Source: Oligoflexales bacterium
GTDB lineage: Bacteria; Myxococcota_A; UBA9042; DTJE01
Direction: 5' to 3'
Assembly: GCA_012840965.1 (NCBI GenBank)
Contig: DUVQ01000180.1
Coordinates: 1-64,000 of the forward strand
Length of the DNA: 64,000 bases
The notes under the pieces were generated by a model that was not told the origin of the DNA, did no database searches, and saw only the letters and a program-made list of their open reading frames with translations. Below are positions 1 through 9,525 of the stretch, piece by piece. The translations under genes and the position numbers were made by a program. Position 1 is the first letter of the stretch, and each line of letters opens with the position of its first letter.

Positions 1-80
1 TGACATGAAGGCCGCGCAGCGGCCCGTCCGGGCATAAACACCGCCGCCATTCATGGCGGCTTTCGCCCGGACGATGTCAC
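1..80. other. GC-rich nested inverted repeat / possible structured RNA
   Basis: The block can fold into a closed multi-helix structure. TGACAT at 1-6 pairs with ATGTCA at about 75-80, GGCCGC pairs with GCGGCC, CGTCCGGGC pairs with GCCCGGACG, and GCCGCCAT pairs with ATGGCGGC around a two-base loop. It is far richer in GC than the neighbouring DNA and no gene covers it. It could be a small structured RNA, a repeat of REP type, or part of a larger feature cut by the window edge. No poly-T tract follows, so it is not a standard terminator. No RNA family was recognised. Confidence 0.4.
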
Positions 81-254
81 TAAGAGACAGTCGGGGTGGC
101 TACGGGAGATTTTGGGTCCGGAAGGATGCCCACGGACATGTTTTAAAACTGTAACGAAGAGATCAAACGCCAAAAAGAACAAACAATCAGGAGCCATAAC
201 GTGCTTGTTAGCAGGGACAGGGGCAGGGACGGGGCCAGGAGACAGGGACGGTGG
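81..254. other. Non-coding stretch before the recombinase gene end
   Basis: No convincing gene is seen here. The last 40 bases are a G-rich repeat, listed separately; the rest has no clear promoter, terminator or RNA. Confidence 0.4.
211..251 (+). repeat. G-rich hexanucleotide repeat, copy 1
   Basis: A run of GGGACA/GGGGCA-type units lies just beyond the stop codon of the minus-strand recombinase gene. It belongs to a family also seen at 2315, 12023, 50324 and 60936 and inside the genes at 15620 and 41112. Runs of three or more G separated by short spacers could form a G-quadruplex. Confidence 0.75.
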
Positions 255-2264
255 TTACTGGACCTTGGGCGGCAGGAAAAAGTCGCGGGGCCTTTCTTTC
301 AGCCTCTTGGCTATGCTAGCAAGCAACTGCCTACGTTGAGCAAAGGAAACCTGCCTAGCCCTTAGTGCAACCATCAATGCCAGCGTGAAACTGACAGCCA
401 CGTTCATAAAACCAATCAGACCCACACCCACAAACGCTGGCAGCAACTCGCTCCACGCAGGCGTCATCCCCTTACCAGCCACCCCAAAACCAACAAACGC
501 CGACGAAAAGGCAATGTGTCTAATGTCAAAAGGAATCCCAAAAAGCGAACCAATCGCGTATGAACCACCAAGCATAAATCCAAAGGCAAAATTACTAATC
601 AGCGCCCCAAGATTGCCATGAATGTACTGTGCAATCTCCCTTTGCAATCTGGTTCCCAAAATCCGCCTTATCCACTTTGTCGATTGAATACGCTCCGAGA
701 TGTTTGAATAAGCCGCAACGTTGTCATAATAACCAGCTATAAGGCCCGATAAAAACAGCCAAAAACCAGCTATGCCAGCGTAAAAAACCGCTCCACTCAA
801 CAACGGGTGAGTCTCTTTCAGTAAAGCAGTAGCCTTCGCTGGCGTAGCAATATGGGAACCAAAGACCGCGTACGATATTGCCGAAACTATCATGGCAAGC
901 GGCATTGCGACGCCAATATTCCCAATGATTGCCACAAGTTGAGACCTAGAAGTCCTGGCAACTAAGGTTGTCAACGCCTCAAGGTCCCGCCCTTTGCCAG
1001 TACTATCCCCAATCGTGCCAGCAATCGCGTTGGCCGTCATTGCCGGCTGTTTGGATGCTACAGTCCCACCAATAATATGAATGAAAACAAAGCCAAGCCC
1101 GTAGTTCAGGCAAAACAGCAACGCCTCTGTAAGCGGCGGTGCATGCAGATACGACAGCAGAATTTTAAAAGCCGACATGAAGCAGATTATTAATCCACCC
1201 AAAAGAGCGGACTTTGCCATCGCAAAGTACTCACTACGACTGGATGAAATATAGTGCTCGCCCTTTTTACCCGAGTGGTCTGCGATTCGTAGTGCAATGA
1301 TCGATATGTTTTGCCTGACATAGTGAGTCAAGTCATTTTTGCGGCACTCTGCCATCACCAGTTGTTTAAACAATTTAACGATATACGGGAAAACCGCAGT
1401 TTTTGATGGCGCATCGTGGATCGCTTCCAAGATGTTCAACAGCATCTCAGCCCTGTCAATGTGCTGCTTCAGGCGCACAAGGTTAAAGGTCAGATTGATG
1501 CTTGTTCCATTGTTAGACGCCAATTTCTTGACACGCGCCATGACAGACCGACACTGATCCAAAAGGACGTGCATGTGCTTGTCATCTGAGTTTGCTTCTT
1601 CATCACCCCACGTTTGTTGGTAGGATGCGATAAAGGACAGCATTTCAACGTTTTGGGCCAAAAATGGAGACGCAAAGTGGGCAAGGCTGGGATCAACTCG
1701 AACTAGCTCAGGCTCAAGGCCAAGAGAAGAAATCCGATAGGACAGGATTTGTAACGATTCAAGGATCTGACCTATGGCATGGGGTAGCTTGCCTCTTTGT
1801 CCTGTATCTTCATCAATCATGCTATTGAGAAGTGACAAAAAAGTTTCATCCTTAACAGCATTTACCCAGTCGCCATCACTTGGTTTTTCAAACAGGATTC
1901 CTATGATGTCTTGCAAATTATCGGGGCGAGGTACTTCCGGCAATATCTTGTGCGATATGCGGCTGCGAATCTCACCAACAAACCCAGTATTTGAAAAAAT
2001 ACCCGCGTCAACATACAGCGTCAGGTGGTTTCCTTTCGAAAGAATGTCTTGGATGAATTCGCGAAAAACACGTGCAAATTCAGGCTCTTCCTGAATCAAC
2101 TGCGTCAAAGTCTTGAGCATGGCCTCAGCGTGACCAAAGTCGCCCTTTCTAATCGGGCGGATCAGAGAGACTAGCTCGGTCAGCGCTTCCAGCGAATCGC
2201 ACTCAGGTGCTGCAATCCGTGAAAACAGCTCTTCCATTTTGCGGCGCGGAGTATCGTCGAACAA
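255..2264 (-). CDS. Gcr-type 'site-specific recombinase' family membrane protein
   Basis: The product (about 669 aa) resembles the family annotated as site-specific recombinase Gcr (Pfam SpecificRecomb). The N-terminal half is soluble and helical, with a DQCRSVMARVKKLASNNGTS segment and a VRLKQHIDRAE segment of the kind conserved in that family. The C-terminal half has several hydrophobic membrane segments ending close to the stop. Despite the family name there is no recognisable recombinase catalytic motif, so the recombinase role is doubtful and a membrane function is more likely. I chose the TTG at 2264 because GAGG lies five bases upstream. ATG at 2237 is an alternative without a ribosome site. 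A longer reading would begin inside the G-rich repeat and overlap the neighbour. It follows the 5'-nucleotidase gene on the same strand, separated by repeat DNA. Confidence 0.65.
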   Translation of the reverse strand: MFDDTPRRKMEELFSRIAAPECDSLEALTELVSLIRPIRKGDFGHAEAMLKTLTQLIQEEPEFARVFREFIQDILSKGNHLTLYVDAGIFSNTGFVGEIRSRISHKILPEVPRPDNLQDIIGILFEKPSDGDWVNAVKDETFLSLLNSMIDEDTGQRGKLPHAIGQILESLQILSYRISSLGLEPELVRVDPSLAHFASPFLAQNVEMLSFIASYQQTWGDEEANSDDKHMHVLLDQCRSVMARVKKLASNNGTSINLTFNLVRLKQHIDRAEMLLNILEAIHDAPSKTAVFPYIVKLFKQLVMAECRKNDLTHYVRQNISIIALRIADHSGKKGEHYISSSRSEYFAMAKSALLGGLIICFMSAFKILLSYLHAPPLTEALLFCLNYGLGFVFIHIIGGTVASKQPAMTANAIAGTIGDSTGKGRDLEALTTLVARTSRSQLVAIIGNIGVAMPLAMIVSAISYAVFGSHIATPAKATALLKETHPLLSGAVFYAGIAGFWLFLSGLIAGYYDNVAAYSNISERIQSTKWIRRILGTRLQREIAQYIHGNLGALISNFAFGFMLGGSYAIGSLFGIPFDIRHIAFSSAFVGFGVAGKGMTPAWSELLPAFVGVGLIGFMNVAVSFTLALMVALRARQVSFAQRRQLLASIAKRLKERPRDFFLPPKVQ

Positions 2265-2314
2265 GGTTTCCTCGCACGGGTTGGTAAAGCGGCGCGTATT
2301 ATAACCCAAGATTT

Positions 2315-2350
2315 GGGGGACGGGGTCAGGGCCAGGGACAGGGTCAGGGC
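2315..2350 (+). repeat. G-rich hexanucleotide repeat, copy 2
   Basis: GGGGNC/GGGACA units fill the gap between the 5'-nucleotidase stop and the recombinase start, overlapping the last few bases of the nucleotidase gene. On the coding strand of both flanking genes the repeat reads C-rich. Confidence 0.75.
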
Positions 2351-3261
2351 ACGTTTGCGATTCCAAAGGGGATGTGGACGGCTGGGGCTATGGATTTTGC
2401 GGATTCCAGGTGGATTGGTTGGTCGTCGAAAAAGATGTGGGGGCGTAGTTCTGATAGGAAACGGGCCTTTTCCATGCCTCCTAGGAATAGCGTGTCATCT
2501 AGTTCAACGTCCCATTCTTTGAGGGTGAAAATGCACCGTTCGATGGCTGCTGCATTGCGTGCCGTGATTAATGCCAGCCTTAAGGTTGGCCCATCTGATG
2601 GCGGTAATGAGCGTAGGCGCTTTTGAAGGTGGCCGAGGCGCTTGAAAAAGTCCCCAAGTGGACCAGGTTGTAAAGGCTGTGTAGCCCTTTGCCTTTCAAA
2701 CGCGTGAAATGCCTCAAGTCCCCCAGATTTATAGATTCGCTCGGCCTCGTCATCAACCAAAACGCCATCAAAATCGAAGGCAATCCTTAATTCCTTGTCG
2801 TTTGGGTCATCCACGCAACCTGACGATAAAACCGTTCCAGCCGCGTGGCCAGCACTTATGGCCTGGGCCACGTCTTGCGCCTCTGCGGAAAGAAACAGGC
2901 TGGCTCCAAAACCGTTAAGCCAGCGCCATGGTGACTGACCGTTGGTAAATCCAGCCCTTGTGATGGGAAGCCTGTGTTCCGTTATGGCCTTGTAGACTCG
3001 CAGCCCAGTTTCAGGCGAGTTTTTTGAAATCAGCACAACCTCGACTGGTTGGTCATCGACAAAGCGGTCGTTTAAAGATAAAAGCCGCCTGACAAAGGGC
3101 ATGGCCACGCCGGAAGCCAGCGGTTTATTGCGGTTTTCCCACTGGAACTTTCGATATTCCTCGGTGCCCTGATCCCGGTAAACCTTGTCCGATTCACTTA
3201 GATCGAAGATGGCAGACGAGGCAACTGCAACTACTAAGCGTTCTTGGATTGGTGTTGCCAA
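2344..3261 (-). CDS. Cytosolic 5'-nucleotidase (NT5C1-like, HAD fold)
   Basis: The 305-aa product matches the 5'-nucleotidase family of cytosolic NT5C1 type, which removes the phosphate from nucleoside 5'-monophosphates. The HAD motif DFDGVLVDDEAE sits in the middle, with the acidic pair that binds magnesium and accepts the phosphate. The N-terminal part carries family segments such as VVLISKNSPETGLRVYKAI and ITRAGFTNGQSP. A later FFDDQPIHLE segment fits the second acidic HAD motif. The start is TTG with AGGA upstream. It sits alone on the minus strand, after the sdh operon and before the recombinase gene. The substrate cannot be told from sequence. Confidence 0.82.
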   Translation of the reverse strand: MATPIQERLVVAVASSAIFDLSESDKVYRDQGTEEYRKFQWENRNKPLASGVAMPFVRRLLSLNDRFVDDQPVEVVLISKNSPETGLRVYKAITEHRLPITRAGFTNGQSPWRWLNGFGASLFLSAEAQDVAQAISAGHAAGTVLSSGCVDDPNDKELRIAFDFDGVLVDDEAERIYKSGGLEAFHAFERQRATQPLQPGPLGDFFKRLGHLQKRLRSLPPSDGPTLRLALITARNAAAIERCIFTLKEWDVELDDTLFLGGMEKARFLSELRPHIFFDDQPIHLESAKSIAPAVHIPFGIANVP

Positions 3262-3341
3262 TTTTCTGTCCTGTTTAAAGATTCTTATTCAAGATTTCCT
3301 TTTTTAAAACCCAATTCGCTTCAAAACAGATAGTGGCACGT

Positions 3342-4106
3342 TCATAAAGCCTTGCCACCTTTTCCAGCACCATAACCAAAGGAGGCTCGAATGAAATCCC
3401 TGTTTGCGCGGGCGATAGTACTGATGCTGATGTTTTTGGGGCAAACAGCCTCACATTCCGCGTAGTTTGAACAAAATCCAAACCCTTCTTCCTCGGCCTT
3501 CGTGATCATGTTGATGGCCCTTTGCATGCGTTCTGGCTGGCCTTGGGGTAAAAAACCAAGATGGGTGATCTTGGCCGCGACGAACAGCATCGCCGAACCG
3601 TTGGGGCATGAGGCCACACACGCGCCGCATCCGATGCACTCGGCGGCGTCCATGGATAATTCAGCGTCACTTTTGGGAACAGGAATCGCTTCAGCCTTGG
3701 CCGCTTGGCCAGTGCGCACGGTAATGAAACCACCAGATTGGATGATGCGATCCAACGCGGACTTGTCAGTCATCAAGTCCTTCAGGATGGGAAAGCCGCG
3801 ACTGCGCCAAGGTTCAATCCAGATTTCCTGACCGTCTTTGAAGTGTCGCATGTGTAATTGGCAAACCGTGGTGCCTTTCAGTGGACCATGTGGCAGGCCG
3901 TTAATCACCATTCCACACGTGCCACAGATGCCCTCACGACAGTCATGGTCAAAGTGGACAGGCTCTTCGCCCTTCAGGATCAGCTCCTGGTTCAGCACGT
4001 CAAGCATCTCCAGAAAGGACATGTGCTCAGACACGTCTTTTGCCTGATATTTCACAAACTTTCCAATTTTGCCCTTTTGGCGCCATATATTGAGCGTTAA
4101 GTTCAT
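3342..4106 (-). CDS. sdhB: Succinate dehydrogenase/fumarate reductase iron-sulfur subunit
   Basis: This 254-aa subunit carries the iron-sulfur wire between the flavin subunit and the membrane quinone site. The N-terminal ferredoxin domain shows [10 protein letters not shown] and a later CQLH cysteine, fitting a [2Fe-2S] centre. The C-terminal half has [14 protein letters not shown] and CEAVCPK for the [4Fe-4S] and [3Fe-4S] centres. Its start overlaps the sdhA stop as ATGA, with AAGGAG upstream, so translation is probably coupled. It is the last gene of a C-A-B operon. The arrangement with a single fused cytochrome b anchor matches the b558-type complexes of Bacteroidota, epsilon- and deltaproteobacteria. 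Direction (succinate oxidation or fumarate reduction) cannot be read from sequence. Confidence 0.94.
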   Translation of the reverse strand: MNLTLNIWRQKGKIGKFVKYQAKDVSEHMSFLEMLDVLNQELILKGEEPVHFDHDCREGICGTCGMVINGLPHGPLKGTTVCQLHMRHFKDGQEIWIEPWRSRGFPILKDLMTDKSALDRIIQSGGFITVRTGQAAKAEAIPVPKSDAELSMDAAECIGCGACVASCPNGSAMLFVAAKITHLGFLPQGQPERMQRAINMITKAEEEGFGFCSNYAECEAVCPKNISISTIARANRDFIRASFGYGAGKGGKAL

Positions 4107-6016
4107 TTGTAGCTCCTTTGTGCGAGCTTAACTGTTTCAAAAACTAAAGGTTCAACGTTTCTGATTGCAGGGCCTTGTTCTTGGTGTTCCCAAACGGCCA
4201 CGTGGGCAAAATTCTCATCGTCTCGAAGAGTTTCACCTTCAGGAGTCTGATGCTCCAGCCTGAAGTGTCCTCCACACGATTCCTCACGTTCCAAGGCATC
4301 TCGGCATACCAATTCTGCAAGCTCAAAATAGTCTGCGACTCGCACAGCCTTTTCCAATTCCTGATTGATGTCGCAAGCTTCGCCTGAAACTTTCACGTCC
4401 TGCCAAAAGCGCTCACGCAGCTCGCCTACCGTTTTCATTGCAGTTGTCAGGCTTTCTTTTGTCCTAGACATCCCACAGTGTTCAAGCATGGTCATTCCCA
4501 AGTCGCGATGGTACTGGTCCACAGTCCTTGAACCATTAATAGATAAAAGCTTATCAATGAAAACGTGGGCCTGATTTGCGGCTGCCTTAAACTCTTCGTG
4601 GTTCGCATCCACAGGGGAAAGCCTTGTATTTGCAAAGTAATCGCCGATGGTGTTTGGAATCACGAAGTAACCATCAGCCAAGCCTTGCATCAAGGCCGAA
4701 GCACCCAAACGGTTTGCTCCATGGTCACTGAAGTTTGCCTCGCCAAGGACAAATAACCCCGGAATATTACTCATCAAGTCATAATCCACCCACAGCCCTC
4801 CCATCGTGTAGTGAGGGGCAGGGTAGATGCGCATTGGCGAGCTGTATGGGTCTTCACCTGTGATGCGGTTGTACATCTCAAACAGGTTGCCGTAACGCTC
4901 TTCAATGACGTTACGCCCCAGGCGAGCGATGCTGTCGGAAAAGTCCAGGTACACGCCACGTTTCCCAGGACCTACGCCTCGTCCTTCGTCGCACATTCGC
5001 TTGGCGGCCCTGCTGGAGATGTCCCTTGGGGCAAGGTTGCCAAAAGCCGGGTAGATTCGCTCCAGATAGTAGTCTCGTTCGTTATCCGGAATGTCCACAG
5101 CGTTTCTTTCGTCTCCAACCGCCTTGGGGACCCAGATTCTGCCGTCGTTTCGCAGGGATTCTGACATCAACGTCAGTTTTGACTGGTAATCTCCGGCCTG
5201 TGGGATGCAGGTTGGGTGGATTTGGGTGAAACATGGGTTTGCAAAGCCAGCCCCACGCTTGTAAGCACGCCAGATGGCGGTGGCGTTACAGTGCTTGGCG
5301 TTAGTTGACAGAAAAAAGACGTTGGCATATCCACCTGTACACAAGAGCACGGCGTCTGCCACGTGCGATTCAATCTGCCCAGTCACTAGGTCCCTTGTGA
5401 TGATTCCCCTTGCTCGTCCATCGACAACTACGAGGTCTATCATCTCCATCCTGTTGTGTATCTGGCAGGAGCCTCGGCCCACCTCTTTCATCAGGGCAGA
5501 GTAGGCGCCCAGTAAAAGCTGCTGCCCAGTTTGGCCTCTGGCATAGAAGGTCCTAGAGACAAGGGCACCACCAAACGAGCGATTGGCCAGTTGTCCACCA
5601 TATTCACGCGCAAACGGCACGCCTTGGGCGACACACTGGTCGATTATCACGTTTGAAAGCTCTGCCAAACGGTAGACGTTGGCCTCTCTAGCCCTGAAAT
5701 CACCGCCTTTCACCGTTTCATAAAACAAGCGATACACGCTGTCATTATCGTTTTGATAATTCTTGGCGGCGTTAATGCCACCTTGGGCGGCAATGCTGTG
5801 GGCGCGTCTGGCGCTGTCGTTGTAGGTGAAAACACTGACTTTATAGCCAAGCTCGCTTAAAGACGCAGCGGCAGATGCCCCGGCCAGGCCTGTGCCAACC
5901 ACGATGATTGACAGTTTGCGTTTGTTTGCAGGGCTGACAAGTGCCACTTCTTGAAGGCGCTTGCTCCACTTGCCTTCAATGGGACCCGATGGAATTCTTG
6001 AATCAAGTTTCAACAT
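4103..6016 (-). CDS. sdhA: Succinate dehydrogenase/fumarate reductase flavoprotein subunit
   Basis: The 637-aa product is the catalytic flavoprotein that interconverts succinate and fumarate. It has the dinucleotide-binding [15 protein letters not shown] near residue 40 and the flavin-attachment segment [26 protein letters not shown] and [13 protein letters not shown] form the active-site region, and [19 protein letters not shown] is near the end. Length is usual for the b558-linked type. I start it at ATG 6016, directly after GGGGGC. Readings starting further upstream run inside sdhC and add a sequence absent from the family. It lies 11 bases after sdhC and overlaps sdhB by four bases, as expected for one transcript. 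Confidence 0.95.
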   Translation of the reverse strand: MLKLDSRIPSGPIEGKWSKRLQEVALVSPANKRKLSIIVVGTGLAGASAAASLSELGYKVSVFTYNDSARRAHSIAAQGGINAAKNYQNDNDSVYRLFYETVKGGDFRAREANVYRLAELSNVIIDQCVAQGVPFAREYGGQLANRSFGGALVSRTFYARGQTGQQLLLGAYSALMKEVGRGSCQIHNRMEMIDLVVVDGRARGIITRDLVTGQIESHVADAVLLCTGGYANVFFLSTNAKHCNATAIWRAYKRGAGFANPCFTQIHPTCIPQAGDYQSKLTLMSESLRNDGRIWVPKAVGDERNAVDIPDNERDYYLERIYPAFGNLAPRDISSRAAKRMCDEGRGVGPGKRGVYLDFSDSIARLGRNVIEERYGNLFEMYNRITGEDPYSSPMRIYPAPHYTMGGLWVDYDLMSNIPGLFVLGEANFSDHGANRLGASALMQGLADGYFVIPNTIGDYFANTRLSPVDANHEEFKAAANQAHVFIDKLLSINGSRTVDQYHRDLGMTMLEHCGMSRTKESLTTAMKTVGELRERFWQDVKVSGEACDINQELEKAVRVADYFELAELVCRDALEREESCGGHFRLEHQTPEGETLRDDENFAHVAVWEHQEQGPAIRNVEPLVFETVKLAQRSYK

Positions 6017-6027
6017 TATGAGCCCCC

Positions 6028-6711
6028 TTATTTTATCCAGCCAGCCAAAACGGCCAGTGGGATTGCGATGTCCCCAATTACAATGGCCACACAGAAAAAC
6101 GTGGCCAGCCCTCGACGCAGGCCGTTCCACTTTGGATGATCCCATCCAAGAGTCTGAGTCCATGACCAAAGGCCATGATAAAAGTGAAAGCCAAGCAAAA
6201 TCACAGCCACGATGTATCCCAAGGATACCCACCACACCTGAAACCCTGCGACAACATTGGTGTAGGCATCTGGAGCGCCGCTTGCTTGAAGGGCAAACTC
6301 GCCACTAGGCTGGATGTTCCCCGTTGTCAGCTGAAGAATGTGATAAATCAGAAAAAAGGCGATGATGGGACCGGATAAAATCATCGTCCTAGCCGCTATA
6401 TCTGCTTCACGATAGCGAATCTTGGCGTACTTTTGTGGACGGCTATTCCAACTGTGAACGGTCAACTGGATAGATGCAACTACATGCAAAATCAACGAAA
6501 GCCCCATGACAACTCGCACAGTCCACAGGATCGGTGCAAACGACTGGGAATGTAGTGCGGCAGCGTATGCATTAAGCTGATCTTTGCCCATAAAAATCTG
6601 GAGATTGCCTGCCATGTGACCCAAAACGAACAGGAATAACAAAATTCCCGTCACTGCCATCACGACTTTTTTACCAACAGTCGTTCGGTAGTACGACACG
6701 AACCAGCTCAT
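6028..6711 (-). CDS. sdhC: Succinate dehydrogenase cytochrome b subunit (b558 family)
   Basis: A 227-aa membrane protein with five hydrophobic segments anchors the complex and binds haem and quinone. Segments such as [46 protein letters not shown] and [18 protein letters not shown] supply the membrane histidines typical of di-haem SdhC. The start at 6711 is preceded by GAGGGG at good spacing; an upstream in-frame ATG has none. It is the first gene of sdhCAB, and a sigma-70 promoter lies about 90 bases upstream. Confidence 0.93.
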   Translation of the reverse strand: MSWFVSYYRTTVGKKVVMAVTGILLFLFVLGHMAGNLQIFMGKDQLNAYAAALHSQSFAPILWTVRVVMGLSLILHVVASIQLTVHSWNSRPQKYAKIRYREADIAARTMILSGPIIAFFLIYHILQLTTGNIQPSGEFALQASGAPDAYTNVVAGFQVWWVSLGYIVAVILLGFHFYHGLWSWTQTLGWDHPKWNGLRRGLATFFCVAIVIGDIAIPLAVLAGWIK

Positions 6712-7041
6712 CTTTGCCCCTCGTTTCAGTGCCATAAAGTGTTAGCCACAGGACCATCCAAACATAAAATCCGGATAATCACGGTGCCAAACTTAAGGCA
6801 TGCATACTATCCCATTGCAGTTGAGGGTCAAGATTGAATTGGCCAATGTTGGTGTAAACGTGCTTCCAAACTTTTTCTACCACTGACTGACAAAAAAACA
6901 AAAAGTGTGCAATTCTCTATGTTTTCGATCTTTACCGATTCGATTACTTAAATTAACATCTAGTTACTTTTCAAGGATATACGCCGCCTAGGCAACTTCC
7001 CTGAAAGGGACTTTATTTTCTTAGCGGGGGATGACGCAAAT
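6712..7041. other. Divergent intergenic region between sdhC and the small ORF at 7042
   Basis: About 330 bases hold the sdh promoter on the minus strand (listed separately). The right half is AT-rich and probably carries the promoter of the plus-strand gene, but no clear -35/-10 pair was found for it. No RNA or repeat is apparent. Confidence 0.5.
6804..6831 (-). promoter_or_regulatory. Candidate sigma-70 promoter of sdhCAB
   Basis: Read on the minus strand, TTGACC is followed after 16 bases by TAGTAT, close to the -35/-10 consensus. It leaves a leader of about 85-90 bases before the sdhC start. Confidence 0.5.
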
Positions 7042-7428
7042 ATGGCTATCATAAGAAATGCTGAAACGATTGAGGCTGCCAAGACCCTTTTAAGGTCCTA
7101 CTATGAGCGAAATGGGTGTATCAGATTTAGGCAGGACCAGCCGGAAAAGGGTAGGCTTGGCGGGGTGGAGCTGCGCTTTATAGTGGGCAATATGAATGAA
7201 AGACGGGAAGTCAGCAATGCACTTAAGGTCCTGTCTATACCCCATGGTCGTGTGTACCGTAAGCAGCCAACTCGTCGTCAGTGGGTGGTGCCGCTGTACA
7301 CGCGTGTGAATATCGTGCGTTTGCTGCAGCTTGTTCAGCCTGAGAACCATGAAAACTTGCTTCAAAGAATTCAGGAAATTATCAAGCGCAAGAGCAAGAG
7401 CGAAAGCAAATTGCTGGATCAGAATTGA
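7042..7428 (+). CDS. Small unrecognised protein, possible LAGLIDADG-like fold
   Basis: The gene encodes a basic 128-aa protein with no signal peptide or membrane segment. The section ELRFIVGNMNERREVSNAL, then IPHGRVYRKQPTRRQWVV and a helix with LLQLVQPENHENLLQRI, resembles the beta-beta-alpha pattern of a single LAGLIDADG homing-endonuclease-like domain. The signature motif itself is not evident, so this is only a suggestion. It could equally be a small regulator binding nucleic acid. It is convergent with ftcD and overlaps its end by ten bases. No intron or intein was seen around it. Confidence 0.5.
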   Translation: MAIIRNAETIEAAKTLLRSYYERNGCIRFRQDQPEKGRLGGVELRFIVGNMNERREVSNALKVLSIPHGRVYRKQPTRRQWVVPLYTRVNIVRLLQLVQPENHENLLQRIQEIIKRKSKSESKLLDQN

Positions 7429-9086
7429 GAGTGGGCTACCTCTAGGGATTTTTGAACCCTTGTCCTTACCTGGGCCAGGGTTTGCTTGGCTTCATCTGCG
7501 ATTTCCTGTAATTCTTTTGGGAGCTTCCCAGACGGCATGTTGATCATTACGTTAAGGGCGGCGCCTTCTGCCCCGGCCAGCGTCATTGCTGCCCCAGAAG
7601 CAGCGTCAGACAGGCTGTTTTTGTAGCCGTCTGCCACGGCTTGTTGGGCCAGAATCGAGGCCTCATCACAAAGTCTTAAAACCTTTAATGGGACTTGGAT
7701 GGCCAAGGCATTGGCCTTTTCAATGGCCGCTTGCCTGGCGGCAATCTCTGCATCAGTTGACTTTGGTAGCCTGAATGCGGCCATAACAGCATCAAAGGCC
7801 TCGCTGTCTTCAGTGACACAGGACAATAACCTAGTCTTGAGATCTTGCGCCTTTAAGGCCAAAGCACGCATTTCTGGTTTAATATTCGCCAGTTCTGGTC
7901 TGCGAATCGTTAAATTTGCGGCCATGGTTGAAAGCGCTGCCCCCAAGCTGCCTGCAAGTGCGGCCACCGAACCACCACCTGGCGCAGGAGCATCAGAGCT
8001 GACCCTGTCTACAAAATACTGCAGTGTCCAGTCAGCCATCGTCTTCTTTGACGCCTGTAGCTTGAATTCCACGATTTTTTCACTGGCGATGAATGGCTTG
8101 ATGTCGTTTAGGCCAAGAGACCTGATTGCGATGTGTATCAGCTCATCTTCAGGTGCTGCAGGTGAAAGCCCTTGTTTTTCAAGGTAGTAGCGGCCAGCTT
8201 CTACCAAGGCGGCCTTTGGGACCAAACCAACGATTTCGCTTCCTGTTACTGCAATTCCAAGCAGTTCCGCTTGACGTTTGGCCTCTTCATAAACAACGTA
8301 AAGTGGGGCGAGCGCACTGTTAAGCACGTTTACCGAAACTTGAGCAATTCCATATTCTTCAATGACCCAACCAACCGCTCTGATGGCCTTTAACGCACCT
8401 GGAACCCTTAAAACCTCACCGTCTGCTTTGAGAATCCTTTCTCCATCACTACCTCTGGCCGGGCCGCCTCCTTCTCGCATCCTTATTGCCATTCTGCTGG
8501 CTAAAAGGCGCTCTTTCGTGTTCAGATTGATGTTGTAAGCAATCAAAAACTCACGGGCGCCGATAACTGTGGCGCCTGACTTTGCGTTAAAAGCCGTGGG
8601 GCCAAAATCTGGTGCCCATTCCTTAGTGGCCTGTTTGGTAGGCAGGGCCTCATATTCGCCGTGTCTGATGTCAGCCAAGCTGCGTCTTTGTGGGCTAGTT
8701 GCAGAGTGTTCGTATAAATAGACCGGAATTCCAAGCTCTTCGCCGACCCTGCGCCCCAGGTCGGTTGCAAGCTTGGCGCAATCTTCCATCGAAATCCCTG
8801 AAATCGGCACTATTGGGCAAACATCGGTGGCGCCCATTCTGGGGTGTTCGCCAGAATGTTTAGACATATCAATCAGTTGGGAAGCAACCTTTATGCCCAT
8901 AAAAGCGGCCTCAGTCACGACTTCTGGTGTGCCGGCGATTGTTACAACCGTACGATTTGCGGCAGCTCCCATATCGACATCTAAAAGTACGGCCCCGGCC
9001 GCCTCCATTGCATCTGTTATGGCCTTGATAACGTCCGGGTTTCTGCCTTCAGAAAAGTTAGGGACACACTCGACCAATCTAGTCAT
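7419..9086 (-). CDS. ftcD: Fused glutamate formimidoyltransferase / formimidotetrahydrofolate cyclodeaminase
   Basis: This 555-aa bifunctional enzyme acts at the end of histidine degradation. It moves the formimino group of formiminoglutamate to tetrahydrofolate, releasing glutamate, then removes ammonia to give methenyl-tetrahydrofolate. The N-terminal transferase (about 1-330) begins RLVECVPNFSEGRNPDV and has KHSGEHPRMGATDVCP with the catalytic histidine region. The cyclodeaminase (about 345-555) has SSDAPAPGGGSVAALAG. In many bacteria the two activities are separate proteins; the fused form is like the animal enzyme. ATG follows GGAGAGGAG. No hut genes are nearby, but the glutamate made could feed the glutamate mutase pathway at 32.5 kb. 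Confidence 0.94.
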   Translation of the reverse strand: MTRLVECVPNFSEGRNPDVIKAITDAMEAAGAVLLDVDMGAAANRTVVTIAGTPEVVTEAAFMGIKVASQLIDMSKHSGEHPRMGATDVCPIVPISGISMEDCAKLATDLGRRVGEELGIPVYLYEHSATSPQRRSLADIRHGEYEALPTKQATKEWAPDFGPTAFNAKSGATVIGAREFLIAYNINLNTKERLLASRMAIRMREGGGPARGSDGERILKADGEVLRVPGALKAIRAVGWVIEEYGIAQVSVNVLNSALAPLYVVYEEAKRQAELLGIAVTGSEIVGLVPKAALVEAGRYYLEKQGLSPAAPEDELIHIAIRSLGLNDIKPFIASEKIVEFKLQASKKTMADWTLQYFVDRVSSDAPAPGGGSVAALAGSLGAALSTMAANLTIRRPELANIKPEMRALALKAQDLKTRLLSCVTEDSEAFDAVMAAFRLPKSTDAEIAARQAAIEKANALAIQVPLKVLRLCDEASILAQQAVADGYKNSLSDAASGAAMTLAGAEGAALNVMINMPSGKLPKELQEIADEAKQTLAQVRTRVQKSLEVAHSQF

Positions 9087-9088
9087 TT

Positions 9089-9514
9089 TTACTCCTCTCC
9101 TGTTAAGGGTTTTGGGCCTTGACCAGCATCAAGCAGCTTGAGCACAAGACATACAGAATTGTTTGGGGCTATTCGAATTCCACTTGCCAGGTTTCCAGTC
9201 ACAATTTTGTGGGCATCCATACCCGCATTTTCCTGGGCCTCAAGCTCTGCCTCGAAGTTCTCGATATCCTTGACGGTTCCGCCAGGTTCCAGGAAAACCC
9301 TGTGCCACACGTCATCCAGAAGGATCTCGAATGGTGGGCATTCACATGGTGCTCGATTAAGCCTGATGGTGAAGGTCTGCTCGGTCTTGTACTTTGTGGC
9401 CAAGTCCTCCATCTGTTTTTTCATATAGTCAGCAGGGCTTACTGGGGCGTGTACACACCCATAGGTGATGGCAAACGCCAAGAAAGTGCAAAGTTTCAGA
9501 TGTTTTTGGGGCAT
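9089..9514 (-). CDS. Small secreted or lipoprotein of unknown function
   Basis: The 141-aa product starts with a hydrophobic stretch ending ITYGC, a weak lipobox, so it is probably exported and perhaps lipid-anchored. The mature part contains CECPPFEILLDDVWHRVFLEP and an acidic helical segment, with no recognised domain. I start at ATG 9514 because GGAGG lies just upstream; a longer reading would overlap the prenyltransferase gene. It sits between the UbiA-family gene and ftcD on the same strand, two bases before ftcD, so the two may be co-transcribed. No function is proposed. Confidence 0.62.
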   Translation of the reverse strand: MPQKHLKLCTFLAFAITYGCVHAPVSPADYMKKQMEDLATKYKTEQTFTIRLNRAPCECPPFEILLDDVWHRVFLEPGGTVKDIENFEAELEAQENAGMDAHKIVTGNLASGIRIAPNNSVCLVLKLLDAGQGPKPLTGEE

Positions 9515-9525
9515 GCAAGCCTCCG

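Noticed and set aside
73-90. Resemblance to the Tn5/Nextera mosaic end (GATGT, then TAAGAGACAG)
   Set aside because: Three adjacent bases differ from the mosaic end, and a true adapter remnant would be exact. Kept only as a caution about the left edge.
255-2264. DNA recombinase activity from the family name
   Set aside because: No tyrosine- or serine-recombinase catalytic motif is seen and the C-terminal half is membrane-embedded.
2265-2366. Longer N-terminus of the Gcr-type protein
   Set aside because: It would be translated from the G-rich repeat and overlap the nucleotidase gene; TTG 2264 has a ribosome site.
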